DNA from: Saprospiraceae bacterium UBA1994
Lineage (GTDB): Bacteria > Bacteroidota > Bacteroidia > Chitinophagales > Saprospiraceae
Direction of reading: 5' to 3'
Length of the DNA stretch: 64,000 bases
NCBI GenBank assembly: GCA_002335865.1
Contig: DDCY01000033.1
Coordinates: 20,164 to 84,163, forward strand
Under the pieces are notes generated by a model. That model saw nothing but the letters and a program-made list of their open reading frames with translations. It ran no database searches and was not told the origin of the DNA. The translations under genes and the position numbers were made by a program. How positions within the stretch are numbered: the stretch's first letter is position 1; each line of letters opens with the position of its first letter. Positions 1-10,924 of this stretch are shown here, piece after piece.

Positions 1-2197
1 GGTAAGTGAACATAGAATATCCAAAAGTAGCTGCCAACAATTCTCGCTTCTCTACATGTAGATCAAGATCATTAACTATTACCGGAGGTAAGTCCTCACC
101 CATTACCTCCCAAGAATCACCAGCATCTTCAGTTGAAAATATTCCTAAGTCGGTAGCCAGATAATATGTGTTGGGTAGTATAGGATCGATTACTATTTCA
201 TTGACTGGGACTTCTGGCAAGTTTGAACTTATGTCCGTCCAAGTGGCTCCATAATCTACCGACCTGAATACATGTGGCAGATAATCATTAAATCTATATC
301 CTGAGAAAGTAACGTACACAGTCGACTCTTCTAATGGATCTGTAACTACACTCGACACAGATACTTCTGGCAAGTCTTCTGATATTTCTGTCCATTTGAG
401 GCCTAAGTCTGTTGTGATATGCACATTTCCATCATCAGTACCAGCTATCATTATATTTTGGTCGACTTTGGAGACGTCAAGTGTCGACATAGAACCGAAC
501 TCTCCATCTGTAAGATCATCACTTATCGCTGTCCAGCTATCGCCAAAGTCACTAGAATAATATACTCGCTCTGCACCATAAATAATTCCACCTTCTTGAT
601 CTGGAATAGTGACAAAAGGTGTATTCCAATTTCGTCGTTCTGATCCAGCTTCATCTGGTCTTATACCTGTCGCAGAAAAGGAAACATCATCCACTCGATT
701 GATCGCACCAAATTGACTTTCAGTGTATAGGACAGAAGTATTCACTTGGTCAAATTGGATTACAAATCCATCTCCACCGGTGACTCTTTCGTATCCATCT
801 ATTCCTAAATTTTGTGTGACTAGCGTTCCATTGTCTTGAGCACCACCGAAGTATGTACTATCAGATATTGGATGGATTTTACATTCATAAAATTGGTTGT
901 TAGGAATTGTCTCTACATGACGAATATTCTCTCCTCCATCTTCTGTAATATATATTCCTCCATCATTTCCGAATACTCGAAATTCTGAATCTAATGGATG
1001 AAATTCGTACGCATGTTGATCAACATGATACCCTCCTTCCCATGAATCCCAAAAGTCCCCATTAAAGTTATAGTTTAAAAAACCTACTACTAAAGCATCG
1101 TCTGGATCAGCGGGATTAACTCTTACATTACCAAAAAACCAACCAAAGCCTGAGAATGCACTCTCTAATTCACCATTACTTATTTCCGTCCAGCTATTAC
1201 CTTGGTCTATTGATTTAAATATCCCTAAAAATCTATTGGTGATTGGATCTTTAGAGAAAACTGAATAGACCACTTGAGGATCTGTAGGTGATACATATAC
1301 TCCTATCCTACCCAAAGAGTCTGCATTGCTGGGTACACCATTAGTCATCAATTCCCAATTCTCTCCAGCATCTATAGATCTATAAAGTCCTGATGATTTT
1401 CCACCATACACTCTACCTTGAGGAAATCTAGTACGCTCCCAAGTAGAGGCAAATAAAATATCTGGAGCCATAGGACTCATACTTACATCTATAGCCGCAG
1501 TACTATCACTCACAAATAACTTTCGATCCCAAGTAGCTCCGCCATCTTCACTTTTAAATATTCCTCTTTCTTCATTCTTACGATAGAGCTTTCCTGCTGC
1601 AGCTACATATACTATATCACTATCTTCTGGATGTACTATTACTCTACCAATATGGTCAGAATTTTCTAAACCCATATTTACCCAACTGTCTCCTCCGTCA
1701 GTAGATTTATAAATACCATTACCAAAAAAAGCACCAGAGGTGGCCGAACCATTGGCTTCTCCTGTACCTGCGTATATGGTGTTAGGTTCACTATTTGCAA
1801 TAGTCAAATTTCCTATTGATAATCCTCCTGGCTCATCAAATACCAATTCCCAGTTAAAGCCTTTGTCTACAGACCTCCATATGCCACCAACTGATGATCC
1901 TGCGATAATGATATTCTTATCCGTAGGATGCAAAGCAATATCGGTAATGCGCCCTCCGACATTTACAGGACCTACTTGTTGCCATTTTTCATTGAATGTT
2001 CCATTTTTCACATCAGTCATTCTTCTGTATTGAAGTTCAGCTAAGGCTTTTGCTTCTTTGTCGATACCATTGGGATACGCACGTTGATTGTACATCCATG
2101 AGCCTGGGGATTTATCTGGACCTACCGGTATTTTTGTTTCCTGCGATTGACAAGAAAAAATGACAAGAATTAAAGCGAAGTATAAGTAGACTTTCAT
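1..2197 (-). CDS. BNR/Asp-box repeat surface lipoprotein (partial, 3' end off window)
   Basis: This is the first 732 codons of a reading frame that continues past the left edge without a stop. It begins at ATG 2197 with a lipoprotein signal: a short basic N-terminus, a hydrophobic core and lipobox IFSC, so Cys15 is the likely lipidated residue. At least eight Asp-box motifs of the form SxDxGxxW follow (STDGGDSW near residue 165-172, SEDGGATW, SIDAGENW, SIDQGNSW, SSDFGDSW, TTDLGLKW, SVDYGATW, STEDAGDSW). I checked that copies near positions 1684, 535 and 112 share one frame, so the gene looks intact. The fold is a sortilin/VPS10-like or BNR beta-propeller, common in exported Bacteroidota proteins. 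The missing C-terminus could carry a sorting domain. Substrate unknown; such proteins are often called glycosyl hydrolases without a demonstrated activity. Confidence 0.85.
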   Translation of the reverse strand, partial: MKVYLYFALILVIFSCQSQETKIPVGPDKSPGSWMYNQRAYPNGIDKEAKALAELQYRRMTDVKNGTFNEKWQQVGPVNVGGRITDIALHPTDKNIIIAGSSVGGIWRSVDKGFNWELVFDEPGGLSIGNLTIANSEPNTIYAGTGEANGSATSGAFFGNGIYKSTDGGDSWVNMGLENSDHIGRVIVHPEDSDIVYVAAAGKLYRKNEERGIFKSEDGGATWDRKLFVSDSTAAIDVSMSPMAPDILFASTWERTRFPQGRVYGGKSSGLYRSIDAGENWELMTNGVPSNADSLGRIGVYVSPTDPQVVYSVFSKDPITNRFLGIFKSIDQGNSWTEISNGELESAFSGFGWFFGNVRVNPADPDDALVVGFLNYNFNGDFWDSWEGGYHVDQHAYEFHPLDSEFRVFGNDGGIYITEDGGENIRHVETIPNNQFYECKIHPISDSTYFGGAQDNGTLVTQNLGIDGYERVTGGDGFVIQFDQVNTSVLYTESQFGAINRVDDVSFSATGIRPDEAGSERRNWNTPFVTIPDQEGGIIYGAERVYYSSDFGDSWTAISDDLTDGEFGSMSTLDVSKVDQNIMIAGTDDGNVHITTDLGLKWTEISEDLPEVSVSSVVTDPLEESTVYVTFSGYRFNDYLPHVFRSVDYGATWTDISSNLPEVPVNEIVIDPILPNTYYLATDLGIFSTEDAGDSWEVMGEDLPPVIVNDLDLHVEKRELLAATFGYSMFTY

Positions 2198-2408
2198 GTT
2201 ATATATATTTACAGCATGGAAGTTAATAAAGAAAAATAATCTTAACTGTCGGTGTTGATCAGAAAGGAGATATTGAGAGCAATATCCTATCAATAGTAAA
2301 CATTGAACAAAACAAGTGAAACAACCTAAAAGAGGAAATATATTAACTATCTTAGGTTCTCTTGAGCAGTATTGTATTAAAACGTCTTAATTGAAAAACA
2401 AGAGACTC

Positions 2409-5400
2409 TTATTTCTCACACCATTTTCTTGCATTCACAAAAGCCTCTCCCCATGGACTGACTTTGTCTGCTTTATCACTAGGATAATGTGCCCAGTTCC
2501 AAGCGTAGAATGATCTCTCGATATGTGGCATCGTTGCTAAGTGCCTACCATCAGTACTCGATAACATAGCAACATTATAATCGCTACCATTGGGATTTGA
2601 TGGATAAGAATCGTAACCATATTTGGCTACTACGTTATACTCATCTTCGGACTTAGGTAATGAGAATTTTCCTTCACCATGCGAGATCCAAACTCCGAGA
2701 GTAGAACCCGCTAGAGATGATAACATCACACTAGTGTTCTCTTTTATAGTAACAGAAGTAAAGTTACTCTCGTGCTTCTTAGAATCGTTGTACGTCATAC
2801 GTGATGGCTGATCATTAGCTTGCTCAGGATTGATGAGATCTAACTCTAAGAAAAGCTGACATCCATTACATATTCCTATCGATAGAGTGTCTTCTCTTTG
2901 GAAGAAATCCATGATCGCCTTTCGTGCTTTATCATTGTATTTGATGGCTCCAGCCCATCCTTTTGCAGAACCGAGTACATCACTATTACTAAATCCTCCT
3001 ACAGCTCCTAGAAACTGAATGTCTTGTAATGTCTCTCTTCCAGATATAAGATCTGTCATGTGCACATCTTTGACCTCGAAGCCTGCTTGGTATAATGCAT
3101 TGGCCATCTCACGCTCAGAGTTACTACCCTTCTCTCTAAGAATCGCAGCTTTTGGTCTATGGTTGATTGCATCTCTACAAGGTAATTGTCCACTCCAATT
3201 TTGTGGAAATGTGTAATTAAGTGGCTGTACTTTATAATTGTCGTATCTCTCTTTGGCAAGGCCATTTGCAGTCTGCTTACTGTCTAAGAGGAACGATGAT
3301 TCGTACCATATATCTCTGTAGTACGCTATGTCTAGAGTATCATTTTGACCGTCGTAACCCAGCTCAATTTTCGGAACAGAAGTCACTGCTCCTAACTTTA
3401 CAAATTTGATCCCTTCTTGCCCTAGATAACTTTCCAGTTTATCATCATTGGCTTGGATAATTACACCAGCATTTTCTGCGAATAATGTCTTTATGAAATC
3501 ACCATCTCCTACTCCACTGAGGTCCACATTAACACCGATCTTAGGATCTGCAAAACACATTTCTAACAATGTAGTAATTATACCACCGGCAGAAATATCA
3601 TGACCGGCAGATATCATATTTAACTTAATCGCATTTTGTATCACTTGAAATTTACGAGCAAATTCCGTAGCATTAAATATATCTGGTGCTTTGTCACCTA
3701 TAGCAGCTCTCGTCTGCGCAAATGATGATCCACCTAACTTCAACACATCATTTGACATATCTATATAATAGATTGCACCTTTATCAACTTGTAACACTGG
3801 TTCTACAATCTTAGTGATATCGTCGCAATGAGCTGCAGATGAAATGACTACTGTCCCTGGAGCAAGTACCGTCTTATCACCATACTTCTGCGCCATCGAT
3901 AGCGAATCTTTTCCTGTAGGTACATTAATACCTAGTCCGATTGCAAAATCAGAAACTGCTTCTACCGCAGAATACAATCTTGCATCCTCTCCTTCATATT
4001 TACAAGGCCACATCCAGTTGGCAGACAGAGATACAGACTTTATACCTTTGTCTAGAGGTGCCCATATGAGGTTAGTCAGACATTCCGCAATCGCATTTCT
4101 AGAGCCTGCTGCTGCATCAATCAATCCACTCACAGGTGCATGACCCATACTCGTAGCAATACCTTGCACACCTGAATAATCTAAAGCCATAACGGCTACA
4201 TCATTGAGCGGCAATTGGAGTGGGCCAGCACATTGTTGCTTCGCTACTTTTCCTCCTACACATCTATCTACTTTATTCGTCAGCCAATCTTTGCAGGCGA
4301 CTGCTTCTAATCTCAGAACGTCTTCTAAATAATATTTAAATTCTCCACCATGATAACTTAGTGGCTTATAGGTACAATTTAGCTTTTTGTCCTCCATGAT
4401 CGTTTTTGGACTACTGCCAAACATATCTGACAATGCTAAATCCATAGGATTCTGAGCCGTCTTATCTTCAAATGTAAATCTATGGTCTCCAGTTACTTTT
4501 CCTACTTGATATAATGGAGATCGTTCTCTTTTTGCTACCCTATTGAGTAGGTCAATATCTTTTTCGCAGATCACTAATCCCATTCGCTCTTGAGATTCGT
4601 TGCCGATGATCTCTTTGCTACTGAGGGTTGGATCCCCTATAGGTAGCTTCTCTAGATTGATGATTCCTCCAGTATCTTCTACAAGCTCCGATAAACAATT
4701 AAGGTGTCCACCTGCACCATGATCATGGATAGATACAATTGGATTTTCGTCTAGCTCCACCATCGCTCTTACCGTATTGGCAGCACGTTTTTGCATCTCA
4801 GGATTAGATCTTTGAATCGCGTTGAGCTCAATGCCTGATCCGAGTGCACCTGTATCTGCAGATGATACCGCAGCACCACCCATACCGATTCGATAATTGT
4901 CTCCACCGAGAATTACGATTTCGTCTCCTTTTTGCGGTTCTTTCTTTATGGCCTGCTCAGCCTTACCGTATCCGATTCCGCCGGCTTGCATGATTACTTT
5001 ATCGAATCCTAGCTCTTGCTCTCCTTCTGTATGTTCAAAAGTCAATAATGACCCACAAATCAATGGCTGTCCGAATTTATTGCCAAAATCTGAAGCTCCA
5101 TTACTCGCCTTTATCAATATATCCATCGGAGTTTGATAAAGCCACTTACGCTCGTCCATCGCTTGCTCCCAAGGTCTATTATCCGCGAGTCTACTATATG
5201 ATGTCATATATAATGCCGTACCAGCCACCGGTATAGACCCTTGTCCACCAGCTAGTCTATCTCTGATCTCTCCACCTGACCCCGTCGCTGCACCATTGAA
5301 TGGCTCTACAGTCGTAGGGAAATTGTGCGTCTCTGCTTTTAAAGAAATCACAGATTCAAAATCTTTGGTCTCATAATATGAAGGTACATCTGGCTGTGCA

Positions 5401-6068
5401 GGAGCAAATTGCTCTACTTTAGGCCCTTTGATAAATGCTACATTGTCTTTGTATGCGGATACGATCTCATTAGGAAAGGCCTTAGCCGTCTTCTTGATCA
5501 ATGAAAATAATGACTCTGGCATCTTCTCACCATCTATGATGAATGCACCATTAAATATCTTGTGCCTACAATGCTCACTATTGACCTGTGAAAATCCGAA
5601 TACTTCAGAATCTGTCAATGGCCGCTCTATCTTAATGGATAGATCTACTAAGTATTGAACCTCATTTTTAGATAGAGAAAGACCTTCTTTGGTATTGTAT
5701 GCGGCTATGTCTGTGATCTGCTGTACTACTTCTGGAGTCACAGAGACGGTAAACATCTCTTGATTTAATCCATCATATACCTGAGAAATCATAGGATCAA
5801 AAGCGTGGCCAACATCATGAAATTTAAACAATTCTATCCTAACGATACCTGAGATACCCATATTCTGAGTAATCTCAACAGCATTAGTACTCCATGGAGT
5901 AATCATAGCCGCACGTGGGCCTAGATACTTTGCGGATAACGCTATGTCTGATAGTACCTGAGTATTTCCAAATAACCAATTGAGTTTTTGGATAGATTCT
6001 TCGCTTAGTGGTGCATCGAGCTGTACTGCATATACGTTACTAGTCGAGTGGTTGAAAAAGTGAATCAT
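2409..6068 (-). CDS. purL: Phosphoribosylformylglycinamidine synthase, long single-chain form
   Basis: Converts FGAR, glutamine and ATP to FGAM in de novo purine synthesis in the cytosol. At 1219 aa it is the long form that fuses synthase and glutaminase, unlike the split PurS/PurL/PurQ set. The N-terminal linker region carries SEHCRHK near residue 164. The first ATP-binding signature, ETHNFPTTVEPFNGAATGSG, is near 246-265. The C-terminal class I glutamine amidotransferase domain has GICNGCQ near 1065 (nucleophile probably Cys1070) and MPHIE (His1182, Glu1184). All key residues are present. It stands alone, on the opposite strand from sucA, with 671 bases between them. purH and purN are elsewhere in this window, so the pathway genes are dispersed. 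Confidence 0.97.
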   Translation of the reverse strand: MIHFFNHSTSNVYAVQLDAPLSEESIQKLNWLFGNTQVLSDIALSAKYLGPRAAMITPWSTNAVEITQNMGISGIVRIELFKFHDVGHAFDPMISQVYDGLNQEMFTVSVTPEVVQQITDIAAYNTKEGLSLSKNEVQYLVDLSIKIERPLTDSEVFGFSQVNSEHCRHKIFNGAFIIDGEKMPESLFSLIKKTAKAFPNEIVSAYKDNVAFIKGPKVEQFAPAQPDVPSYYETKDFESVISLKAETHNFPTTVEPFNGAATGSGGEIRDRLAGGQGSIPVAGTALYMTSYSRLADNRPWEQAMDERKWLYQTPMDILIKASNGASDFGNKFGQPLICGSLLTFEHTEGEQELGFDKVIMQAGGIGYGKAEQAIKKEPQKGDEIVILGGDNYRIGMGGAAVSSADTGALGSGIELNAIQRSNPEMQKRAANTVRAMVELDENPIVSIHDHGAGGHLNCLSELVEDTGGIINLEKLPIGDPTLSSKEIIGNESQERMGLVICEKDIDLLNRVAKRERSPLYQVGKVTGDHRFTFEDKTAQNPMDLALSDMFGSSPKTIMEDKKLNCTYKPLSYHGGEFKYYLEDVLRLEAVACKDWLTNKVDRCVGGKVAKQQCAGPLQLPLNDVAVMALDYSGVQGIATSMGHAPVSGLIDAAAGSRNAIAECLTNLIWAPLDKGIKSVSLSANWMWPCKYEGEDARLYSAVEAVSDFAIGLGINVPTGKDSLSMAQKYGDKTVLAPGTVVISSAAHCDDITKIVEPVLQVDKGAIYYIDMSNDVLKLGGSSFAQTRAAIGDKAPDIFNATEFARKFQVIQNAIKLNMISAGHDISAGGIITTLLEMCFADPKIGVNVDLSGVGDGDFIKTLFAENAGVIIQANDDKLESYLGQEGIKFVKLGAVTSVPKIELGYDGQNDTLDIAYYRDIWYESSFLLDSKQTANGLAKERYDNYKVQPLNYTFPQNWSGQLPCRDAINHRPKAAILREKGSNSEREMANALYQAGFEVKDVHMTDLISGRETLQDIQFLGAVGGFSNSDVLGSAKGWAGAIKYNDKARKAIMDFFQREDTLSIGICNGCQLFLELDLINPEQANDQPSRMTYNDSKKHESNFTSVTIKENTSVMLSSLAGSTLGVWISHGEGKFSLPKSEDEYNVVAKYGYDSYPSNPNGSDYNVAMLSSTDGRHLATMPHIERSFYAWNWAHYPSDKADKVSPWGEAFVNARKWCEK

Positions 6069-6739
6069 GTATAGTGTTCCTTTAAGAATATGACTAATAG
6101 GTCAATCATGATCTTCAAAACCACCATAAGTTACTCTAAACCTCTGATCGTGAACGATAACGACTGAAATATGATAGTTCGCGTTACAAAAGACAAAGGT
6201 AATTATATGAATTGGATGGAGTGTTGTCGAGTATAGTTAATTTGCCAAATTTCTGAAAAGATTATTCTTTACATTAGAATTGTAAACAGTAGCGTTTGTG
6301 CAAATATTACAATTTGAAGTTAAACAAGATTAATTTACAATATTTACAAAGCCTATCGAATTTACTGATTATAAATTATCCTTACCCCTATTATATCAAA
6401 AAAATTAAAAAAGCTAAAAGGGCAAGTTTGAGCACATGAACATTTTTTACTCTCCATAGCCCTAGTCTTACTATCTACATTTTACTTTGGTCAAAATTTA
6501 ATGCAAATTTCAGCAGATACCAAAATAGTTAGATTAATCTAAATTTTATTTTTAATAAGCTTAATTAATATTCAACTCTTTCAATTTTATGGCGTCTTTT
6601 TTGTAATAAAAGAGCTAATCTTGTTAAAGTTGACTGTTTTCATCCTTTTAGATGGACATTTCACCTGCTGTGTGTAACTATTGATTGATATAGTTGGCAT
6701 ATTTGCAGAGACATAAAGAATATACAAAAATATAATGCC
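6069..6739. other. Long divergent intergenic region purL/sucA
   Basis: This 671-base AT-rich stretch between two divergent genes has no ORF I can support. It should carry both promoters and the sucA leader. A TACCTTTG box on the minus strand (6194-6201, read as CAAAGGTA on plus) fits the Bacteroidota -7 consensus TAnnTTTG for purL, but I see no convincing -33 TTTG partner. CATATTTG at 6698-6705 is a one-mismatch -7 box for sucA. A 14-bp perfect palindrome lies at 6529-6542. Confidence 0.5.
6529..6542. promoter_or_regulatory. 14-bp perfect palindrome upstream of sucA
   Basis: TTAGATTAATCTAA is fully self-complementary with no spacer and lies about 200 bases before the sucA start. It has the size of a dimeric repressor site. 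The regulator is unknown and AT-rich palindromes can arise by chance. Confidence 0.3.
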
Positions 6740-9472
6740 GTGAAAGATTACTCATACGTATACAACGCACACCCTACCTTCATAGAAAACATGTATAAGC
6801 AATATGCTAATGACCCTACATCTGTAGATGAAGGTTGGAGAATATTCTTTGATGGATTCGAATTTGCTAGTGGAGCCTCTGACGATGGATCTAGTCCTAC
6901 AACAAGTGGCGTTACTATTAACACTAAGGAATTTAGTGTGTTATCTATCATAAACGGATTCCGTACTAGAGGACACTTATTAGCTACTACCAATCCAATT
7001 CAAAGCCGTAGAGATAGAGCACCTCACTTAGATTTATCTGATTATGGCCTTACTGAATCCGATCTACAAAACACATTTACATCTGGAGAAGAAATAGGAT
7101 TAAAAAATGCTACGCTGCAACAGATTATAGATAGGCTAAAACATATCTACTGCGGCAATATAGGATTTGAAATTTCCAATATAAATGATCGTGAAAAACG
7201 TTTGTGGCTCAGATCAAAAGTAGAAAGCCTAACAACAGATAATGCTTTTGGATTTGACATCGACCAAAAGAAAAATATACTAGAAAGACTTAATGATGCA
7301 GTAGTTTTTGAAAATTTCTTACATACAAAATATGTAGGACAAAAAAGATTTTCACTTGAAGGTGGAGAATCTGCAATCGTAGCCCTCGATACTATAATAT
7401 CCAACGCAGCTAATGATGGCGTCAAAGAATGTATCATCGGAATGGCACACAGAGGCCGTCTCAACGTACTAGCCAACATTATGGCTAAAACTTATGAACA
7501 GATCTTCAATGAATTTGAAGGTACCGCAGTACCAGATATGGCATTCGGTGATGGAGATGTGAAATATCACTTAGGATTCTCTACACAACGAGTAACAAGT
7601 AAGGGTAACAAAGTAGATATCAAAATGGTACCTAATCCTTCTCACCTTGAGTCAGTAGGTCCGGTGGTAGAAGGATTTGCGAGAGCCAAAGCGGATATTA
7701 TGTACGGTAGCGACTATGATAAGATTTTACCTATACTCATACACGGTGATGCCGCCGTAGCCGGTCAAGGTGTAGTATATGAAACTGTGCAGATGAGTCA
7801 GCTAGAAGGATATTATACAGGTGGTACAATCCACTACGTAATCAATAATCAGATTGGATTTACAACTGACTTTGATGACGCAAGATCATCTACATATTGT
7901 ACTGCAGCAGCTAGTCTTGTGCAAGCGCCTGTGTTCCATGTCAATGGTGATGATCCCGAGGCAGTTGCTTTTGTATCCCAATTGGCAATCGAGTATCGTC
8001 AGAAATTTAATAATGACGTATTTATAGATATGGTATGTTACCGTAAGCATGGTCACAATGAAGGAGATGATCCGAAATTCACTCAACCAAAAATGTATGA
8101 ACTAATCTCTAAGCATGAGAATCCACGTGCATTATATGTAAAGACACTTACGAAAAGAGGTGAATTAGAAAAAGAGATGGCAGAAAAGTTGGAACAAGAT
8201 TTTTGGTCTGACTTGCAAGGAAAATTAGACAAAGTTAAGGTAAAGCCACTTCCATATGAATATCAGGAACCAGAAAAAGCATGGAGAAAACTAAGAAAAG
8301 CAGAAGCTAAAGACTTTGAAAAATCGCCAAAGACTGGTATTACAAAAAAGAAAGTCGATCAGATCCAAGAACATCTCATGAGATTGACTGAAGGATTTAC
8401 ACCGCTGTCGAAAGTTAATAGACTGCGTAAGGGTATGCAAAAACTATACGATGCTAAGAAAATCGATTGGGCGATGGCAGAGCTAATGGCATATGGATCC
8501 ATCTTACTCGAAGGTAAAAATGTTCGTATGAGTGGACAGGATGTTAAGAGAGGAACATTCTCTCATAGGCATGCGATATATAGAGATGCCAATACATACG
8601 AAGAATACAATAGACTTAGTGAAATGACTGGCGATCAAGGTGAATTTATGATCTTCAATTCTTTATTATCTGAATTTGCAGTAATGGGATTTGAATATGG
8701 ATATTCACTCGCTACTCCTAATTCATTAGTAATATGGGAAGCACAATTTGGTGACTTCTATAATGGAGCCCAGACTATAGTTGATCAATATATTGTGGCT
8801 GCTGAAAGTAAATGGCAGCGGATGAGTGGCTTGGTATTATTACTGCCACACGGATATGCAGGACAAGGACCTGAGCACTCGAGTGCTAGAATAGAAAGAT
8901 TCCTGCAGCAATGTGCAGAATACAATATTACTGTAACAAACCTAACTACCCCAGCTAACCTATTCCATGCACTTCGCAGACAGATAGTGAGACCTTTCCG
9001 TAAACCTATGATCAATATGTCTCCCAAGTCACTTCTGAGACACCCTCTATGTGTAAGTAATCCATCAAAGTTTACGACTAACAACACTTTCCAAGAAGTA
9101 ATCGGTGACGATAAAGTAACTGGGGAAAAAGCGAAAAGACTTCTTCTTTGCACTGGTAAAATCTATTATGATCTTCTGGAAGCAAGAGAAAAGAATAAGA
9201 TCAAAAATGTGGCTATCGTACGTATAGAGCAACTCTATCCTTTCCCACAAACTCAAATAGATGCAATATTAAAAGATTACACTAAAGCTGAAAAATATTG
9301 GGTGCAAGAGGAACCACAAAATATGGGAGCATGGAGCTTCATGTTGGGGTACATGCGTAAGGTAGATATCGATCCAATCTCAAGACCTGCAAGTGCGTCA
9401 CCAGCTACTGGATACAAGAAGAAGCATGATATGCAACAAGCAGAGATTATCAATACTGCTCTGGATCTTTAA
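6740..9472 (+). CDS. sucA: 2-oxoglutarate dehydrogenase E1 component
   Basis: Thiamine-diphosphate enzyme that decarboxylates 2-oxoglutarate in the TCA cycle and passes succinyl groups to the E2 lipoyl subunit. The 910-aa length is normal. The N-terminal segment NAHPTFIENMYKQYANDP matches the E2-binding start of the family. GMAHRGR is near 234-240, SHLE near 301, and the ThDP/Mg signature HGDAAVAGQGVVYE near 335-348, followed by INNQIGFTT. The start is GTG at 6740: the next ATG is codon 18, which would cut into the conserved N-terminus. A two-codon ORF (ATG CCG TGA, 6735-6743) overlaps the GTG. No sucB follows; the next gene is convergent, so E2 is encoded elsewhere. Confidence 0.96.
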   Translation: MKDYSYVYNAHPTFIENMYKQYANDPTSVDEGWRIFFDGFEFASGASDDGSSPTTSGVTINTKEFSVLSIINGFRTRGHLLATTNPIQSRRDRAPHLDLSDYGLTESDLQNTFTSGEEIGLKNATLQQIIDRLKHIYCGNIGFEISNINDREKRLWLRSKVESLTTDNAFGFDIDQKKNILERLNDAVVFENFLHTKYVGQKRFSLEGGESAIVALDTIISNAANDGVKECIIGMAHRGRLNVLANIMAKTYEQIFNEFEGTAVPDMAFGDGDVKYHLGFSTQRVTSKGNKVDIKMVPNPSHLESVGPVVEGFARAKADIMYGSDYDKILPILIHGDAAVAGQGVVYETVQMSQLEGYYTGGTIHYVINNQIGFTTDFDDARSSTYCTAAASLVQAPVFHVNGDDPEAVAFVSQLAIEYRQKFNNDVFIDMVCYRKHGHNEGDDPKFTQPKMYELISKHENPRALYVKTLTKRGELEKEMAEKLEQDFWSDLQGKLDKVKVKPLPYEYQEPEKAWRKLRKAEAKDFEKSPKTGITKKKVDQIQEHLMRLTEGFTPLSKVNRLRKGMQKLYDAKKIDWAMAELMAYGSILLEGKNVRMSGQDVKRGTFSHRHAIYRDANTYEEYNRLSEMTGDQGEFMIFNSLLSEFAVMGFEYGYSLATPNSLVIWEAQFGDFYNGAQTIVDQYIVAAESKWQRMSGLVLLLPHGYAGQGPEHSSARIERFLQQCAEYNITVTNLTTPANLFHALRRQIVRPFRKPMINMSPKSLLRHPLCVSNPSKFTTNNTFQEVIGDDKVTGEKAKRLLLCTGKIYYDLLEAREKNKIKNVAIVRIEQLYPFPQTQIDAILKDYTKAEKYWVQEEPQNMGAWSFMLGYMRKVDIDPISRPASASPATGYKKKHDMQQAEIINTALDL

Positions 9473-9539
9473 AGTTTTCAATGATTCAGTTTCGTTATTC
9501 ATAAATAAATGAGATTAACCAATATACCTTAGAATTTCA

Positions 9540-10919
9540 TCAATACCCTATCATAACAGCTAATACGAGGACCACCCAAGACAATAATAAAACTGATACT
9601 ACAATAGGGGAAATAAATCTCAACCACCTATCCAAAGGAACTCTACACATACTTAGCATAGCTATAAGTCCTCCCAATGTAGGATTCACTAAATTGGTCA
9701 CTCCATCACCTATTTGAAATGCAAGAATTGTACTCTGTCTTGTCAAACCCAGCACCTCTCCTAATGGGATCATTACTGGTAAGGTGGCTAATGCTTGTCC
9801 ACTGCCTGAAGGTATAAAGAGATTGATCACGCATTGAGATAATGACATAGATATAGCTGAAGCATACAATGGTAATCCTTGCAACATATCTGCAAGATAA
9901 AATGATATCGTGTCACCGATTTGCCCTTCGTCCATAAGCACCTTAATAGTAGTTGCGAAGCCAACCATAAATGCACCGGGAGCTGCTTTGGATACACTAT
10001 CGAGTAGAGACGCACTAATCGTATCTCCACTCATTTTTGAACCTACACCACAAGCAAAAGCAATCATTAAGAAAATGGCTGATAACTCATTAATATACCA
10101 TCCATGATTGAACACTCCAAAGAGAGATACCCCTAATCCAATCAGAAATATCGAAATCACTAACCAACTATTTACATTCATTTTATAGCTATCAATAGGA
10201 TGTGAAAGAGTCAATCCTTTCTCATCTAATCCATGTCCAAGACCTAACTTATAATCAGAAGTAATTCTCTTAAAATACCTCACATTATAATAGGCCATCA
10301 TGGAAAGCGCCGCGGCACATAAAAATGTTCTTACTTCCCATCCGCTAAACATGGAAAGTTCGGCAATCTTATGCCCAGTTCCCACTGTATATGGATTGAT
10401 CGGAGATAGACCAAAACCAACAGTCATGGCACCTACCGATATACCCGCGGCTAATATAAGATCTCCTCCGAGTGCAATACTTACAAGCGCTGCAATAGGA
10501 ACAAGCGCTATATTATTTTCATATCCAACAGCAACTCCTAGCATACCAAAGATGAATGTAAGAATCACTACAATTAGATATTTTCTCTCTAATCCCAATT
10601 TCCTTACTAAAGTACCCACTGCATTTTCAACAGCTTTTGATTTTTCCATGATACCAAACATGATACTACCGGCCAAAACTATGAAGATGATATCTGACGC
10701 AGCCTTGAATCCTAGAGGTATCGCTCTAAACATTCCAAGTAGAGATATAGGACTAGAAGTACCTTGAGAGTATGAATTAGGGACAACCCTACTTCTTCCA
10801 TCTACCATTACTCGCTCGTAAGTTCCTGCAGGCAAAATATATGTCAAAATAGTCACTAAAACTATAATGCCAAATAGCATAGTCACCGCATGGGGGATAT
10901 TATAATACCACTTTTTCAT
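9540..10919 (-). CDS. YfcC-family inner-membrane transporter
   Basis: A 459-aa polytopic membrane protein of the YfcC/arginine-antiporter-like group in the C4-dicarboxylate carrier clan. It opens with KKWYYNIPHAVTMLFGI and TYILPAGTYER, the typical YfcC N-terminus with a periplasmic loop after the first helix. About 11-12 hydrophobic segments follow, including the family's SPINPYTVGTGHKIAELS and the C-terminal half with IPSGSGQA and GDGVTNLVNPTLGG. The likely substrate is an amino acid or dicarboxylate and cannot be told from sequence. It is the last gene of a three-gene minus-strand set, with its ATG 5 bases after the stop of the DUF3820 gene. Confidence 0.85.
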   Translation of the reverse strand: MKKWYYNIPHAVTMLFGIIVLVTILTYILPAGTYERVMVDGRSRVVPNSYSQGTSSPISLLGMFRAIPLGFKAASDIIFIVLAGSIMFGIMEKSKAVENAVGTLVRKLGLERKYLIVVILTFIFGMLGVAVGYENNIALVPIAALVSIALGGDLILAAGISVGAMTVGFGLSPINPYTVGTGHKIAELSMFSGWEVRTFLCAAALSMMAYYNVRYFKRITSDYKLGLGHGLDEKGLTLSHPIDSYKMNVNSWLVISIFLIGLGVSLFGVFNHGWYINELSAIFLMIAFACGVGSKMSGDTISASLLDSVSKAAPGAFMVGFATTIKVLMDEGQIGDTISFYLADMLQGLPLYASAISMSLSQCVINLFIPSGSGQALATLPVMIPLGEVLGLTRQSTILAFQIGDGVTNLVNPTLGGLIAMLSMCRVPLDRWLRFISPIVVSVLLLSWVVLVLAVMIGY

Positions 10920-10924
10920 CCTTA

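Noticed and set aside
1740..2033. Long plus-strand ORF inside the BNR gene
   Set aside because: Antisense shadow of a repeat-rich gene on the other strand.
7147..7479. Minus-strand ORF inside sucA
   Set aside because: Antisense shadow with no independent signals.
10300..10767. 155-codon plus-strand ORF inside the YfcC gene
   Set aside because: Antisense to a clear transporter gene, with biased composition expected of a shadow.
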